From positions 1-16,609 of the forward strand of contig JAEYGD010000349.1 in NCBI GenBank assembly GCA_023402505.1: DNA of 16,609 nucleotides. Reading direction: 5' to 3'. The translations under genes and the position numbers were made by a program. Of this stretch, positions 1 through 6,946 are shown piece by piece. Source of the stretch: Actinomycetes bacterium. GTDB lineage: Bacteria; Actinomycetota; Actinomycetes; Mycobacteriales; Micromonosporaceae. Position 1 is the stretch's first letter. Each line of letters starts with the position of its first letter. The notes under the pieces are model-generated. The model saw only the letters and a program-made list of their open reading frames with translations. It was not told the origin of the DNA and did not search any database.

Positions 1-449
1 CCGAGCGACTCGTGACCGGCCGGCGCCGGCACCTCCACGTCCAGCCGCACGCCGGGGGCGCTGGCCGAGATGGCGGTGCCGTCCGGGCGCTGGTCGATCC
101 GGATCGCCAGCCCGCCGCCCCGCGCACGCGCCTCCCCCGCGCCGCTGCGCGGCGGCAGCACCGCGCCGCGCGCCAGCGGCACCACCGCGTCGGTGTTCGT
201 CTCGGTGCCGGTGTCCCGGTCGAGCACGTAGACGCCGTGCACGCCGGCGTAGTCGAGCGACGAGACGACCAGCCCGACGATGTGCCGCGGCGTGACGATC
301 CCCCAGTACTCCCACCGCTTGGTCCGGCCCCAGCCGCGCAGGTTGGCGGTGTGCAGCGGGCGGCGGGTCCAGCCGACCGCGGCCGGGTTGAGTGTCCCGT
401 CCGGCTGGCACAGGTCGACAGGTGAGATCAGCTCACGTTCGTGCGTCAC
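1..449 (-). CDS. DUF2804 family protein, 3' end beyond the left edge
   Basis: The minus-strand frame starting at GTG 449 stays open to the left edge, giving about 149 N-terminal residues. The protein opens with THERELISPVDLC and continues with a Pro/Asn/Trp-rich stretch containing RRPLHTANLRGWGRTKRWEYW, then hydrophobic strands with SSLDYAG and YVLDRDTG. I recognise this pattern as the N-terminus of DUF2804 proteins, a family without a proven function; some members resemble lipocalin-like or hydroxyneurosporene-synthase-like beta folds. There is no signal peptide. The start is supported by the conserved N-terminus, and no Shine-Dalgarno precedes it; a TATCCT box 8 nt upstream suggests a leaderless mRNA. 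The gene diverges from the AraC regulator across 82 nt. The family call is from memory; the C-terminal part is unseen. Confidence 0.75.
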   Translation of the reverse strand, partial: MTHERELISPVDLCQPDGTLNPAAVGWTRRPLHTANLRGWGRTKRWEYWGIVTPRHIVGLVVSSLDYAGVHGVYVLDRDTGTETNTDAVVPLARGAVLPPRSGAGEARARGGGLAIRIDQRPDGTAISASAPGVRLDVEVPAPAGHESL

Positions 450-457
450 AACGGGAG

Positions 458-463
458 AGGATA
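458..463 (-). promoter_or_regulatory. candidate -10 box for a leaderless DUF2804 transcript
   Basis: On the minus strand TATCCT matches the actinobacterial TANNNT -10 pattern and ends 8 nt before the GTG at 449. This is the spacing expected when transcription begins at or next to the start codon. No Shine-Dalgarno lies in the gap, in keeping with a leaderless message. No convincing -35 is visible. The assignment rests on a six-base motif and its position only. Confidence 0.35.
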
Positions 464-531
464 GTCCCCGCCACCATCCCCGGGCACCCGAGCCAGTGGC
501 GCGGGTGACCACCCGACCCACGGAGAAGAAT

Positions 532-1533
532 GTGCTCACCGGCGTCTTCCGGACCGACGACCTGCCGACGGAGGACCGGTTCACCTGCTGGCGCGAACTG
601 TCCGACGACACGCTCGGCGCGACCGAGCTCAGGTCCGCCCACGCCGGCGACTTCCGGGCGAGTGCCCGGTTCCGGCGGCTGGGCCCGGTCCGGGTGCTGA
701 CGATCGAGTGCCCCACGCTGGAGTCGCACCGCACGTCCCGGATGATCCGGGCCTCCGACCCCGAGATGTACGCGCTGCACCTCGCCGACCTGGGCCAGGC
801 CGACGTCGGCCACGCGGACCGCCGCAGCGTCCTCCGGCCGGGGGAACTGATCCTCTCCAGCACCTCACGGCCCAACCACGGCCGGCTCCGCGACGCCGGT
901 GGCCGGGTCCGGACCGTGGCGACCCTGATCCCCCGGGCGCTGCTCCCGGAGTCGGCGGCCGAGCGACTGCTGGGCGTACCGCTGCCTGCGGTGGACGGGA
1001 TCGGTGGCGTCCTGTCCCGGTTGCTCGCCCACCAGGCCGCGCCGGGCCCCACCGGTCACGGGCCGGCGGACTCCGAACGGCTGGGCGCGGTGGTTCTGGA
1101 CCTGACCACCGTCCTGCTCAACGAGCACCTCGACCGCCCGTCCCCGGTCGAGCAGCACCAGCATGCCCTGCTCCTGCGGGTCCACGACCACATCCGGCGC
1201 CACCTCGCCGATCCCGGGCTCAGCGCCGCCGACATCGCCGCCGCGCACCACGTCTCGGTACGCACCCTGTACCGCGTCTTCGAACGCGAGGGCACCAGCC
1301 TCGCCGCGTCCATCCGCGAGCAGCGCCTCGACCAGGCCCGCCGCAGCCTCGGCGACCCCGCGTTGCGGGCGCTGTCCATCCAGGGCATAGCCGCGAGGTG
1401 CGGGTTCCCCCGGCCGGCCGACTTCAGCCGCGCCTTCCGCGCCAGGTACGGGCTCTCACCGCGCGAGTTCCGTTCGACCGCGTTCGAACGGGAGCCTGGC
1501 GCTCAACGCCAACATCGTGGCGGAGAACGCTAA
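532..1533 (+). CDS. AraC-family transcriptional regulator
   Basis: The 333-residue protein has two parts. Residues 1-200 hold a ligand-sensing domain of the AraC_binding_2 type, opening with FRTDDLPTEDRFTCWREL, which is common in actinomycete regulators. Residues 215-316 hold the AraC/XylS DNA-binding domain with two helix-turn-helices: LSAADIAAAHHVSVRTLYRVF near 230-250 and the signature from SIQGIAARCGF to YGLSPREFR near 282-314. It should bind direct-repeat sites and activate a neighbouring or distant target; the effector is unknown. I chose GTG 532 because GGAGAAG sits 4 nt upstream and the conserved domain begins at once. The frame is open further upstream, and GTG 505 is an alternative. 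It diverges from the DUF2804 gene and may control it or the peptidase operon that starts 70 nt downstream; neither is shown by the sequence. Confidence 0.92.
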   Translation: MLTGVFRTDDLPTEDRFTCWRELSDDTLGATELRSAHAGDFRASARFRRLGPVRVLTIECPTLESHRTSRMIRASDPEMYALHLADLGQADVGHADRRSVLRPGELILSSTSRPNHGRLRDAGGRVRTVATLIPRALLPESAAERLLGVPLPAVDGIGGVLSRLLAHQAAPGPTGHGPADSERLGAVVLDLTTVLLNEHLDRPSPVEQHQHALLLRVHDHIRRHLADPGLSAADIAAAHHVSVRTLYRVFEREGTSLAASIREQRLDQARRSLGDPALRALSIQGIAARCGFPRPADFSRAFRARYGLSPREFRSTAFEREPGAQRQHRGGER

Positions 1534-1603
1534 CGCGGCCGGCGTCGAGGCCCGCTAACCTCTGGCACTGCCGGATGCCCGGCGGACGGAGGGGTACGCG
1601 ACG

Positions 1604-2968
1604 ATGGCCGGGTCAGACATCCTGGGGAGCGGATCCCGACCAGCCGGCGGCACCTGGTCCCGGCGGTCGGTCCTGCTCGCCGGCGGCGGCCTGCTCCTGG
1701 CCGGCTGCGCCGAGCCCGACCGGCCGTCGATCGAGAGCCAGGAGGTCGACGCCTCACCCACCAGCAAGCTCCGCGCCGTGCTGGAGCGCCGGACCCGGGC
1801 GCTGGCGGACGGCGACGAGGCCGGTTACCTGGCCGACCTCGACCCGTCCAACAAGGACCTGATCGAGCGCGAGCGGCTGGTCTTCGCCAACCTCACGCAG
1901 TTCGAGTTCGACGACCTGCGTTACCTCACCACGGGAATGACGGACCACCCCGATGGTGAGAGCACGCTGATCCATCCGGTCACCCGGGTCGTGAAACTCA
2001 CGGCCGACGCCGGCCCGGGCGAGGTGGCGCCGGCCGAGTCGTTCTCGTTCCGGGTCGCCGACCGCGGCGGCCGGTTCGTGGTCACCGACATCGTGCCGGC
2101 CACCCGCGAGAGCATGGAGAAGCTGCGGTTCGCCGGCCCGGACGCGACCGCGCCCTGGCACTTCGACAAGCTACGGGTGGTGAGGGCGAGCGGTGACGTC
2201 TGGCTGGCGGCCGACGACACCGTGCGCGATCTCGACCGGTTCGTCGACGCCACCGGGCAGGAACTCGACTTCGTGCAGAAGCTGTGGGGCGACCGGCGGG
2301 CATTCCCGGGGCACGTGCTGTTCTTCACCCGGGACGCGGGCAACTTCAAGCGGTGGTTCGACCACGGCACCGCCGACAACTTCAACCCGGAATACCTGGG
2401 CATCCAGGTGCCCCTGCTGGGCGTGAAGAAGGACGGGCAGTACTTCCAGGGCCAGTACGCCGGATCGCGGATCGTGGTCAACCTCGCCTCGATCGAGGCT
2501 GCGGACTCGACCCCGAGCCGGACCATCCGCCACGAACTCGCCCACGCCGTCTCGGCACGGGCACGGCTCACCGGCGGCGCGTTCACAGCACCCACCTGGG
2601 CGATCGAGGGCTTCGCCCGCTACACCGAGACGATCGGCGACCCGAGCCGGGCGAACGCGGTCCGGGCGATCGTGGGGTCCGGCGTGCGGGCCGGGCGGTT
2701 CCACGGGCGCCCACCCTCCGACAAGGACTTCTACGGCGGGAACATCGGCTACAACTACAGCCTCGGTGCGACGGTCTTCCTGACGGCGGAGCGCATCGGG
2801 GGTAGGGAGGCGGCCGTCGAGTTGTACGCGACCGCGATCGACGCCACCGACGCCGGCGGTCAGTTCCTGGAGTACCCCCGCTTCGATTCCATCTCCCGGC
2901 GGATCTTCGGCATCGCCGGGTCGGCCTTCCGGGACCAGTGGCTGAATTCCGTCCGGAACGGAGGATGA
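1604..2968 (+). CDS. Tat-type lipoprotein with HELAH zinc-metallopeptidase-like domain
   Basis: The 454-residue protein starts with a Tat-like signal (SRRSVLL, Arg20-Arg21), a hydrophobic core and the lipobox LLAGC, with Cys35 as the lipidation site. It should therefore be anchored on the outer face of the membrane. Residues about 50-180 look like an NTF2-like alpha/beta cone domain. The C-terminal half carries RHELAHAVSAR with the zinc motif H310-E311-L-A-H314, and E335 in AIEGFARYTE is a plausible third ligand, as in gluzincin and peptidase-MA-like proteins. Catalytic activity is inferred; the substrate is unknown. The start has GGAGGGG at 1588-1594, 9 nt upstream. Its stop overlaps the start region of the next gene, making it the first gene of a three-gene operon of surface proteins. 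A TAACCT box at 1556-1561 could be a -10, but no -35 is clear. Confidence 0.85.
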   Translation: MAGSDILGSGSRPAGGTWSRRSVLLAGGGLLLAGCAEPDRPSIESQEVDASPTSKLRAVLERRTRALADGDEAGYLADLDPSNKDLIERERLVFANLTQFEFDDLRYLTTGMTDHPDGESTLIHPVTRVVKLTADAGPGEVAPAESFSFRVADRGGRFVVTDIVPATRESMEKLRFAGPDATAPWHFDKLRVVRASGDVWLAADDTVRDLDRFVDATGQELDFVQKLWGDRRAFPGHVLFFTRDAGNFKRWFDHGTADNFNPEYLGIQVPLLGVKKDGQYFQGQYAGSRIVVNLASIEAADSTPSRTIRHELAHAVSARARLTGGAFTAPTWAIEGFARYTETIGDPSRANAVRAIVGSGVRAGRFHGRPPSDKDFYGGNIGYNYSLGATVFLTAERIGGREAAVELYATAIDATDAGGQFLEYPRFDSISRRIFGIAGSAFRDQWLNSVRNGG

Positions 2969-3519
2969 TGTCCGTGAGTGGGCAGCCGGCAGGCCGGCGG
3001 TGGTTGGTCACCGCCGCCGTCGCGGTGGCGGTTCTCCTCGCCTCCGGGGGCACCTCGTACGCGATCGCGCGCAGCCACGGCAAGAGCGGGACGTCCCAGT
3101 CCTGTGACGTCCACAAGTGCATCCCCCGGCTGAAGGCGGCCACGGTGGTCGAGGCGCTGACGGAGCGCGGGTACACCTGCTCCGCCAACCTCAACCAACG
3201 GCGGTGCCAGCTGCGCGCCGGTGTGTTCTACTTCGACTCGACCCTCCAGGTGTCGGAGGAACTGATCACCCGGATCCACCTCCGGGTCTTCCGCGAGGCG
3301 TCGGCCGCGCTGACCCCGAGGAGCGTGGCGTACCTGACGTGGTTCGGCACCCTCCCCTACCGCGACGACCCGAGGCTCACCGGCCAGATCGAGGCCTGGG
3401 TGAGCGAGCAGGTCGAGGCGCAGAAGGACGCGAAGGCGACCATCGGCGACTACGAGTACACGCTGACCGTCAAGGAACCGCACGACGTCCTCATCGAGAT
3501 CAAGGGCACGTACGCATGA
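2968..3519 (+). CDS. single-pass membrane protein of unknown function with four extracytoplasmic cysteines
   Basis: I do not recognise a family. The 183-residue protein has a short basic N-terminus, one membrane segment (about residues 12-35), then an outside domain with Cys46, Cys51, Cys71 and Cys80, which could form two disulfides. After GYTC the domain alternates charged helices and strands and ends in a short beta-rich tail (DYEYTLTVKEPHDVLIEIKG). Its layout resembles the next gene, suggesting duplication. The start is uncertain: ATG 2965 overlaps the upstream stop as ATGA but touches the GGAGG at 2960-2964; ATG 2968 is 3 nt away; GTG 2974 is 9 nt away and has the best spacing. Coupling to the metallopeptidase gene upstream suggests work on the same cell-surface task. 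Confidence 0.8.
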   Translation: MSVSGQPAGRRWLVTAAVAVAVLLASGGTSYAIARSHGKSGTSQSCDVHKCIPRLKAATVVEALTERGYTCSANLNQRRCQLRAGVFYFDSTLQVSEELITRIHLRVFREASAALTPRSVAYLTWFGTLPYRDDPRLTGQIEAWVSEQVEAQKDAKATIGDYEYTLTVKEPHDVLIEIKGTYA

Positions 3520-4139
3520 GCGTCCCGCCTCCCGGCCCGCCCCGGCCCACCGCGCCGTCGTCCCCGCCGCGCCGGCGCGGCTTCCTGCCGCTGGCCGTCG
3601 GCGCCGTGGTGGTCGCGCTGCTGTGCGGCGGCGCGGTGGGTGCCGGCGCCGGCCTCCTCACCAGCGAACCGGACGGCAGCGCGACCGTGCCGCCGTTCCC
3701 GGCCGCCTTCCCGCACGGCGACCAGCAGTTCCTCGCGGGCGTGACGGTGCCGCTCGTCGTCGACGACTGGCTCAAGCACACCAACAAGTGGACATGCGAA
3801 GCCATGGACCAGCGGGAGATCGACGACCGACGGGCCGACGTCCAGATGTGCCGCCCGCCCCGTGACGGCGGGGACCTGCACGTGATCATCGTCTACGAGG
3901 CCGCCGACAAGGTACGCGAGATCGAGGCCACCTGCTGGGAGGACATCGGCGCCAAGGCCTGCAAGGTGCTGTTCTCCACCATGGCCGACACCGTCTTCGT
4001 ACCGCAGCGGGGTCTTCGCGAGCAGGCCTCCGAATGGTCCGTCGACAACGAGGGCGCCGAGCGGTCCACCGTCATCGGCGAGATCCGGCTGGAGACGAGG
4101 CTCGACCCGAACGCCCTGCGCATCACCCCCGCCGTCTGA
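3516..4139 (+). CDS. single-pass membrane protein of unknown function, likely paralog of the upstream gene
   Basis: This 207-residue protein has a Pro-rich basic cytoplasmic tail (residues 1-22), a Gly/Ala/Val membrane helix (about 23-46) and an outside domain with Cys94, Cys112, Cys140 and Cys149. VDDWLKHTNKWTC parallels VEALTERGYTC of the upstream protein. The tail LREQASEWSVD...STVIGEIRLET parallels LTGQIEAWVSE...ATIGDYEYTLT. I infer an ancient tandem duplication with a loop insertion here. No family is recognised and no enzyme motif is visible. The start ATG overlaps the upstream stop by 4 nt (ATGA), with only a weak AAGGGC upstream, so translation is probably coupled. It is the last gene of the operon with the HELAH lipoprotein, and an exported adaptor or inhibitor role is only one possibility. 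Confidence 0.82.
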   Translation: MSVPPPGPPRPTAPSSPPRRRGFLPLAVGAVVVALLCGGAVGAGAGLLTSEPDGSATVPPFPAAFPHGDQQFLAGVTVPLVVDDWLKHTNKWTCEAMDQREIDDRRADVQMCRPPRDGGDLHVIIVYEAADKVREIEATCWEDIGAKACKVLFSTMADTVFVPQRGLREQASEWSVDNEGAERSTVIGEIRLETRLDPNALRITPAV

Positions 4140-4162
4140 CCGCGGTCGGGGGCAAGGCCTCC

Positions 4163-4192
4163 GCCGCCCCTGCCGCTTCCCGCCGGGGCGGC
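4163..4192 (+). terminator. GC-rich hairpin after the membrane-protein operon
   Basis: An 8-bp perfect inverted repeat (GCCGCCCC at 4163-4170 and GGGGCGGC at 4185-4192) encloses a 14-nt loop, 23 nt past the stop of the last operon gene. No T-tract follows, so this is not a classical intrinsic terminator. Actinomycetes often have such T-less hairpins at gene ends, but in DNA this GC-rich the repeat could be chance. Confidence 0.25.
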
Positions 4193-4207
4193 AAGATCGC
4201 GGCCTCG

Positions 4208-4213
4208 TAGACT
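4208..4213 (+). promoter_or_regulatory. -10 box of a leaderless promoter for the GntR regulator gene
   Basis: TAGACT matches TANNNT and ends 6 nt before ATG 4220, which places the transcription start on or next to the A of the start codon. No purine-rich ribosome site precedes that ATG. No clear -35 is seen. Leaderless genes are frequent in actinobacteria, so the reading is plausible but unproven. Confidence 0.5.
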
Positions 4214-4219
4214 GTGACC

Positions 4220-4969
4220 ATGTCCGAGCCGCAGCCGACCCCGCGGTTCCGCCGCCGCGCGGCGAAGATGAGCGAGCTGGTGGCCCGGCAGGTCCTGGAG
4301 GACATCGTCGAGCAGGGACTGCACGCCGGAGCCGCGCTGCCCACCGAGGCCCAGATGCTGCAGGTGTACGGGGTCAGCCGCGGGACGCTGCGCGAGGCGC
4401 TGCGGATCCTGGAGAACAACGGCCTGGTGAAGGTCCGACCCGGTCGCGGCGGCGGGCCGGTGGTCGGGGCGGCCGACCCGCACGCCTTCGGGCGGACGAT
4501 GACGCTGTTCCTGCAGATGGGCCGGACCCGGTTCGGCGAGCTCATCGAGGCGCGCGTGGTCATGGAGCCGCTGATGGCCCGGCTGGCGGCCGAGCGGCGC
4601 GACCCCGCGCGACTGCGCGAGCTGGCCGAGTCGATGCGCGAGCACGGCAGCCTGGAGGAGCGGGACGAGGGCAGCTACCTGGCCATCATGCAGCGCTTCC
4701 ACGGGGTGGTCGCCGGTGTCTCCGGCAACGGCGTGCTGGACCTGTTCGGTCGGGCGCTCAAGGAGATCTACACCGAGCGGGTCGTCGCGGCCGAGCGCCG
4801 CCCGGAGCGCTGGGTGGAGGTGCGGCGCGAGCACCAGGCCGTCGCACAGGCCATCGTCGACGGGGACGGCCCCCGGGCCGAGGAACTCATGCGGACACAC
4901 ATGGTCGCCCTCGCCGAGCACCTCGAGCGCGACTACGCCGGCCTGCGGGACGAGATCGTCGGCTGGTGA
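4220..4969 (+). CDS. GntR-family regulator, FadR subfamily (FCD domain)
   Basis: The 249-residue protein has an N-terminal winged helix-turn-helix (residues about 20-82) with the GntR signature LPTEAQMLQVYGVSRGTLREALRIL broken across residues 40-64, then a Gly-rich wing (RPGRGGGPVV). Residues 105-235 form an FCD ligand-binding domain with RFH161, EH205 and RTH227, the three metal-binding histidines. The fourth ligand, usually Asp four residues before the first His, is Met157 here. Such regulators usually repress nearby catabolic operons and release DNA on binding an organic acid or pathway intermediate. It converges with the monooxygenase operon (10 nt between stops), so it is the obvious candidate regulator of one or both catabolic units. 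ATG 4220 is chosen because of the TAGACT box 6 nt upstream; GTG 4214 is the alternative. Confidence 0.93.
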   Translation: MSEPQPTPRFRRRAAKMSELVARQVLEDIVEQGLHAGAALPTEAQMLQVYGVSRGTLREALRILENNGLVKVRPGRGGGPVVGAADPHAFGRTMTLFLQMGRTRFGELIEARVVMEPLMARLAAERRDPARLRELAESMREHGSLEERDEGSYLAIMQRFHGVVAGVSGNGVLDLFGRALKEIYTERVVAAERRPERWVEVRREHQAVAQAIVDGDGPRAEELMRTHMVALAEHLERDYAGLRDEIVGW

Positions 4970-4979
4970 CCCGCACCGG

Positions 4980-6191
4980 TCAGGACAGGGCGCTGGAGAC
5001 GACCGCCCGCAGCGGCGTACGGTCGGTGTCCACCCGCCAGCTCGTGTCCTGGTCCCGCCAGTCGGCGCCGAGCGCCGACACCGCCGGCAGCACGTCCCGC
5101 GCGAACAGGGTGAGATGGTCGCGGACCTCGTTGCTCGTCATGTCGCCGGCGTGGTTCATCAGGATGAGGTGGCCCGCCCCGGTCTCCTCGTACAGCCGGT
5201 GGATCTGCGCGACCACCTGGTCGGGCGTGCCCACGAGCAGGATCCCGGCGTCGATCAGGTCCTCGAACCCCATCCGGCGGACGGCCCCGAGCCGGCCCTG
5301 GAGCGCGGCGACCGCCGCCGACGGCGGGAAGTAGCCGGGCGGGCTGGCCGCGCCCAGGCGCAGCCGGCCGGGCTTGAGGTAGTACATGAGTTTGCGGCCG
5401 ATCTCGCGGGCCTTCTCCTCGGTCGGTGCGACGTGGCACAGGGCCATGTAGGCGAACCGGTCCGGGCCGGGTTCGGGCCGGCCGGCCGCCACCGCCGCCC
5501 GGCGGTAGAGCCGGAACGAGGTCGCCGTGTCGTCGTACGTCCCGAGCAGGTTGCAGAGGGTGTAGCCGTGCCGGGCGGTCCACTCCACCAGCCGGGTCGA
5601 GGTGCCGCTGACCCAGATCGGCGGGTGCGGCTGCTGGTAGGGCCGGGGCCACACGCTGACGTACCGGTAGTGGTAGTGCCGGCCCTCCCAGGAGAAGACG
5701 TCGTCGCGGGTCCAGGCGGCCTTGATCAGGTCGTGCGCCTCGATGAACATCTCCAGGTTGTGCACCGGGTTCTGGTTGGAGGGGAAGGTCTCGCCCTGCA
5801 CGCCGCGGACGAAGCCGCAGTCGATCCGGCCGCCGCTGACCGCGTCCAGGTAGGCGATCTCCTCGGCGACCCGGACCGGGCTCTCCCGGTGCGGCAACGG
5901 CGTGCCGAGCACGAGGACCCGGCCGCGGCGGGTGCGGTGCAGCACGGACGCGGCGCTGAGGGTGGCCGACACCTGCAGGGTCGACGCCGACTGGTGATGC
6001 TCGTTGACCATCAGGTCGAAGCCCAGCTCGTCGGCGAGTTCGTACTCGTCGAGGTACCGCTGGTAGAGCTCGTGCCCGCGGACCGGGTCGTAGTACCGGT
6101 TGGGCATGAAGTACTTCAGCCCGCGGTTCGCCTCCTCCGCCTCCGGCGGGACGAACGGGTAGGGCATCTCGGTGAAGTGGTAGAGCCTCAC
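4980..6191 (-). CDS. luciferase-like (LLM-class) flavin-dependent monooxygenase
   Basis: The 403-residue protein is a bacterial-luciferase-type TIM barrel. Recognisable pieces are LADELGFDLMVNEHHQSAS (around 52-70), RVLVLGTPLPHRESPVRVAEEIAYLDAVSGGRID (90-124, split here from the longer motif), the Pro-rich HPPIWVSGTST (189-199) and a C-terminal LVGTPDQVVAQI helix region (319-330). These enzymes use reduced FMN and oxygen to hydroxylate, cleave or ring-open substrates. A flavin reductase in the same operon could supply the reduced flavin. GTG 6191 is the start: AGAGAGG lies about 7 nt upstream and the codon overlaps the upstream stop as GTGA; longer frames upstream are antisense artefacts. It is the last gene of the unit. 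The substrate is unknown. Fusion of oxygenase, reductase and hydrolase functions in one operon resembles the Rut uracil pathway only in outline. Confidence 0.92.
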   Translation of the reverse strand: MRLYHFTEMPYPFVPPEAEEANRGLKYFMPNRYYDPVRGHELYQRYLDEYELADELGFDLMVNEHHQSASTLQVSATLSAASVLHRTRRGRVLVLGTPLPHRESPVRVAEEIAYLDAVSGGRIDCGFVRGVQGETFPSNQNPVHNLEMFIEAHDLIKAAWTRDDVFSWEGRHYHYRYVSVWPRPYQQPHPPIWVSGTSTRLVEWTARHGYTLCNLLGTYDDTATSFRLYRRAAVAAGRPEPGPDRFAYMALCHVAPTEEKAREIGRKLMYYLKPGRLRLGAASPPGYFPPSAAVAALQGRLGAVRRMGFEDLIDAGILLVGTPDQVVAQIHRLYEETGAGHLILMNHAGDMTSNEVRDHLTLFARDVLPAVSALGADWRDQDTSWRVDTDRTPLRAVVSSALS

Positions 6192-6946
6192 GGTGACCCT
6201 CTCTTGAGGAAGGACCGGACCAGCCGGTGGAACTCGTCGGGACGCTCCAGGTACGGGTAGTGCCCGGCGTCGGGCAGCTCGACGAAGCGCGCCTCGGGCA
6301 GCAGCTCGGCCAGGGCCGCGCTGTGGCCGGGCGGCACCATCCGGTCCCGGGCCCCGCCCAGCACCAGCGTGGGCACCGTGACGACGTGCAACCACCGGCG
6401 CAGCCGCGGGTCGTGCAGGAACGGCTTCCAGGCGTACCGCGCGAGGGCGGCCCGGTCGGCGAAGGCCCGCTCGTACTCGCTGTCGGCCAGGCCCGCCGGA
6501 AAGCCGGGCATCCGCAGGTCGCGGCAGGCCGCCGGATCGGCCCAGCCCAGTTCGACCACCTCCGCCGGGTCCAGCAGCAGGAGGTCGGCGAAGTCCCGTT
6601 CGGTCGGCCCGGACAGCTTCACCCCGTACGGGGACACGAGGACGAGCGAGGTGAACAGGTGCGGCGCGCGGACCGCCAGCTCCAGCGCGATCCAGCCCCC
6701 GAAGCCGGCGCCCGCCAGGTGCAGCGGCCCGGCCGCCGGGTCACCGGTCAGGTCGGCGACCGGACCGGACAGGTAGTGCTGCGCCAGGTCGCCGACGCTG
6801 TCCCAGTCCCGCGCGGTGTCGTCCAGCGGCGTACCGAACCCGGGGTGGCGCGGGACGACGACGTCGACGTCGCGCGCCAGCAGCCCCAGCGCCCCCACCG
6901 GCCCGGGCAGCACGTCCGCGTCGTGGAGGAACAGCAGGCGGCTCAC
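6188..6946 (-). CDS. alpha/beta-hydrolase-fold protein lacking the nucleophile serine
   Basis: The 252-residue protein has the full fold: FLHDA (residues 6-10) where HG usually forms the oxyanion loop, RHPGFG (33-38), the nucleophile-elbow segment LAGAGFGGWIALELA (77-91), LVLGGARDRMVPP with the acid Asp201, and DAGHYPYLERP with His229. The elbow normally reads G-x-S-x-G; here it is G79-A-G81-F-G83, so the nucleophile is Gly. Asp and His remain. I checked the codon directly: GGC at 6706-6704. The protein may therefore be a non-hydrolytic lyase, a cofactor-free catalyst using His/Asp, a binding partner, or inactive. Start ATG 6946 overlaps the upstream hydrolase stop by 4 nt (ATGA) and the stop overlaps the monooxygenase GTG, so the three genes are tightly coupled. 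Confidence 0.88.
   Translation of the reverse strand: MSRLLFLHDADVLPGPVGALGLLARDVDVVVPRHPGFGTPLDDTARDWDSVGDLAQHYLSGPVADLTGDPAAGPLHLAGAGFGGWIALELAVRAPHLFTSLVLVSPYGVKLSGPTERDFADLLLLDPAEVVELGWADPAACRDLRMPGFPAGLADSEYERAFADRAALARYAWKPFLHDPRLRRWLHVVTVPTLVLGGARDRMVPPGHSAALAELLPEARFVELPDAGHYPYLERPDEFHRLVRSFLKRGSP

Noticed and set aside
492..517. CACCCG and CGGGTG short repeats between the DUF2804 and AraC genes as an operator
   Set aside because: Six-base GC-rich arms with an irregular spacer are too weak in this base composition to call a site.
280..531. N-terminal extension of the AraC regulator to 280
   Set aside because: The extension overlaps the opposite-strand DUF2804 gene, has no family similarity, and a good ribosome site sits directly before GTG 532.
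1556..1561. TAACCT as the -10 of the metallopeptidase operon
   Set aside because: No -35-like hexamer lies at 16-19 nt and the distance to the start is unremarkable; kept only as a remark in the gene entry.
4716..6260. Long plus-strand open frame antisense to the monooxygenase gene
   Set aside because: Its product is Arg/Pro/Gly-rich without any family motif, while the opposite strand encodes a complete luciferase-like enzyme with a ribosome site. GC-rich third positions create such open antisense frames.
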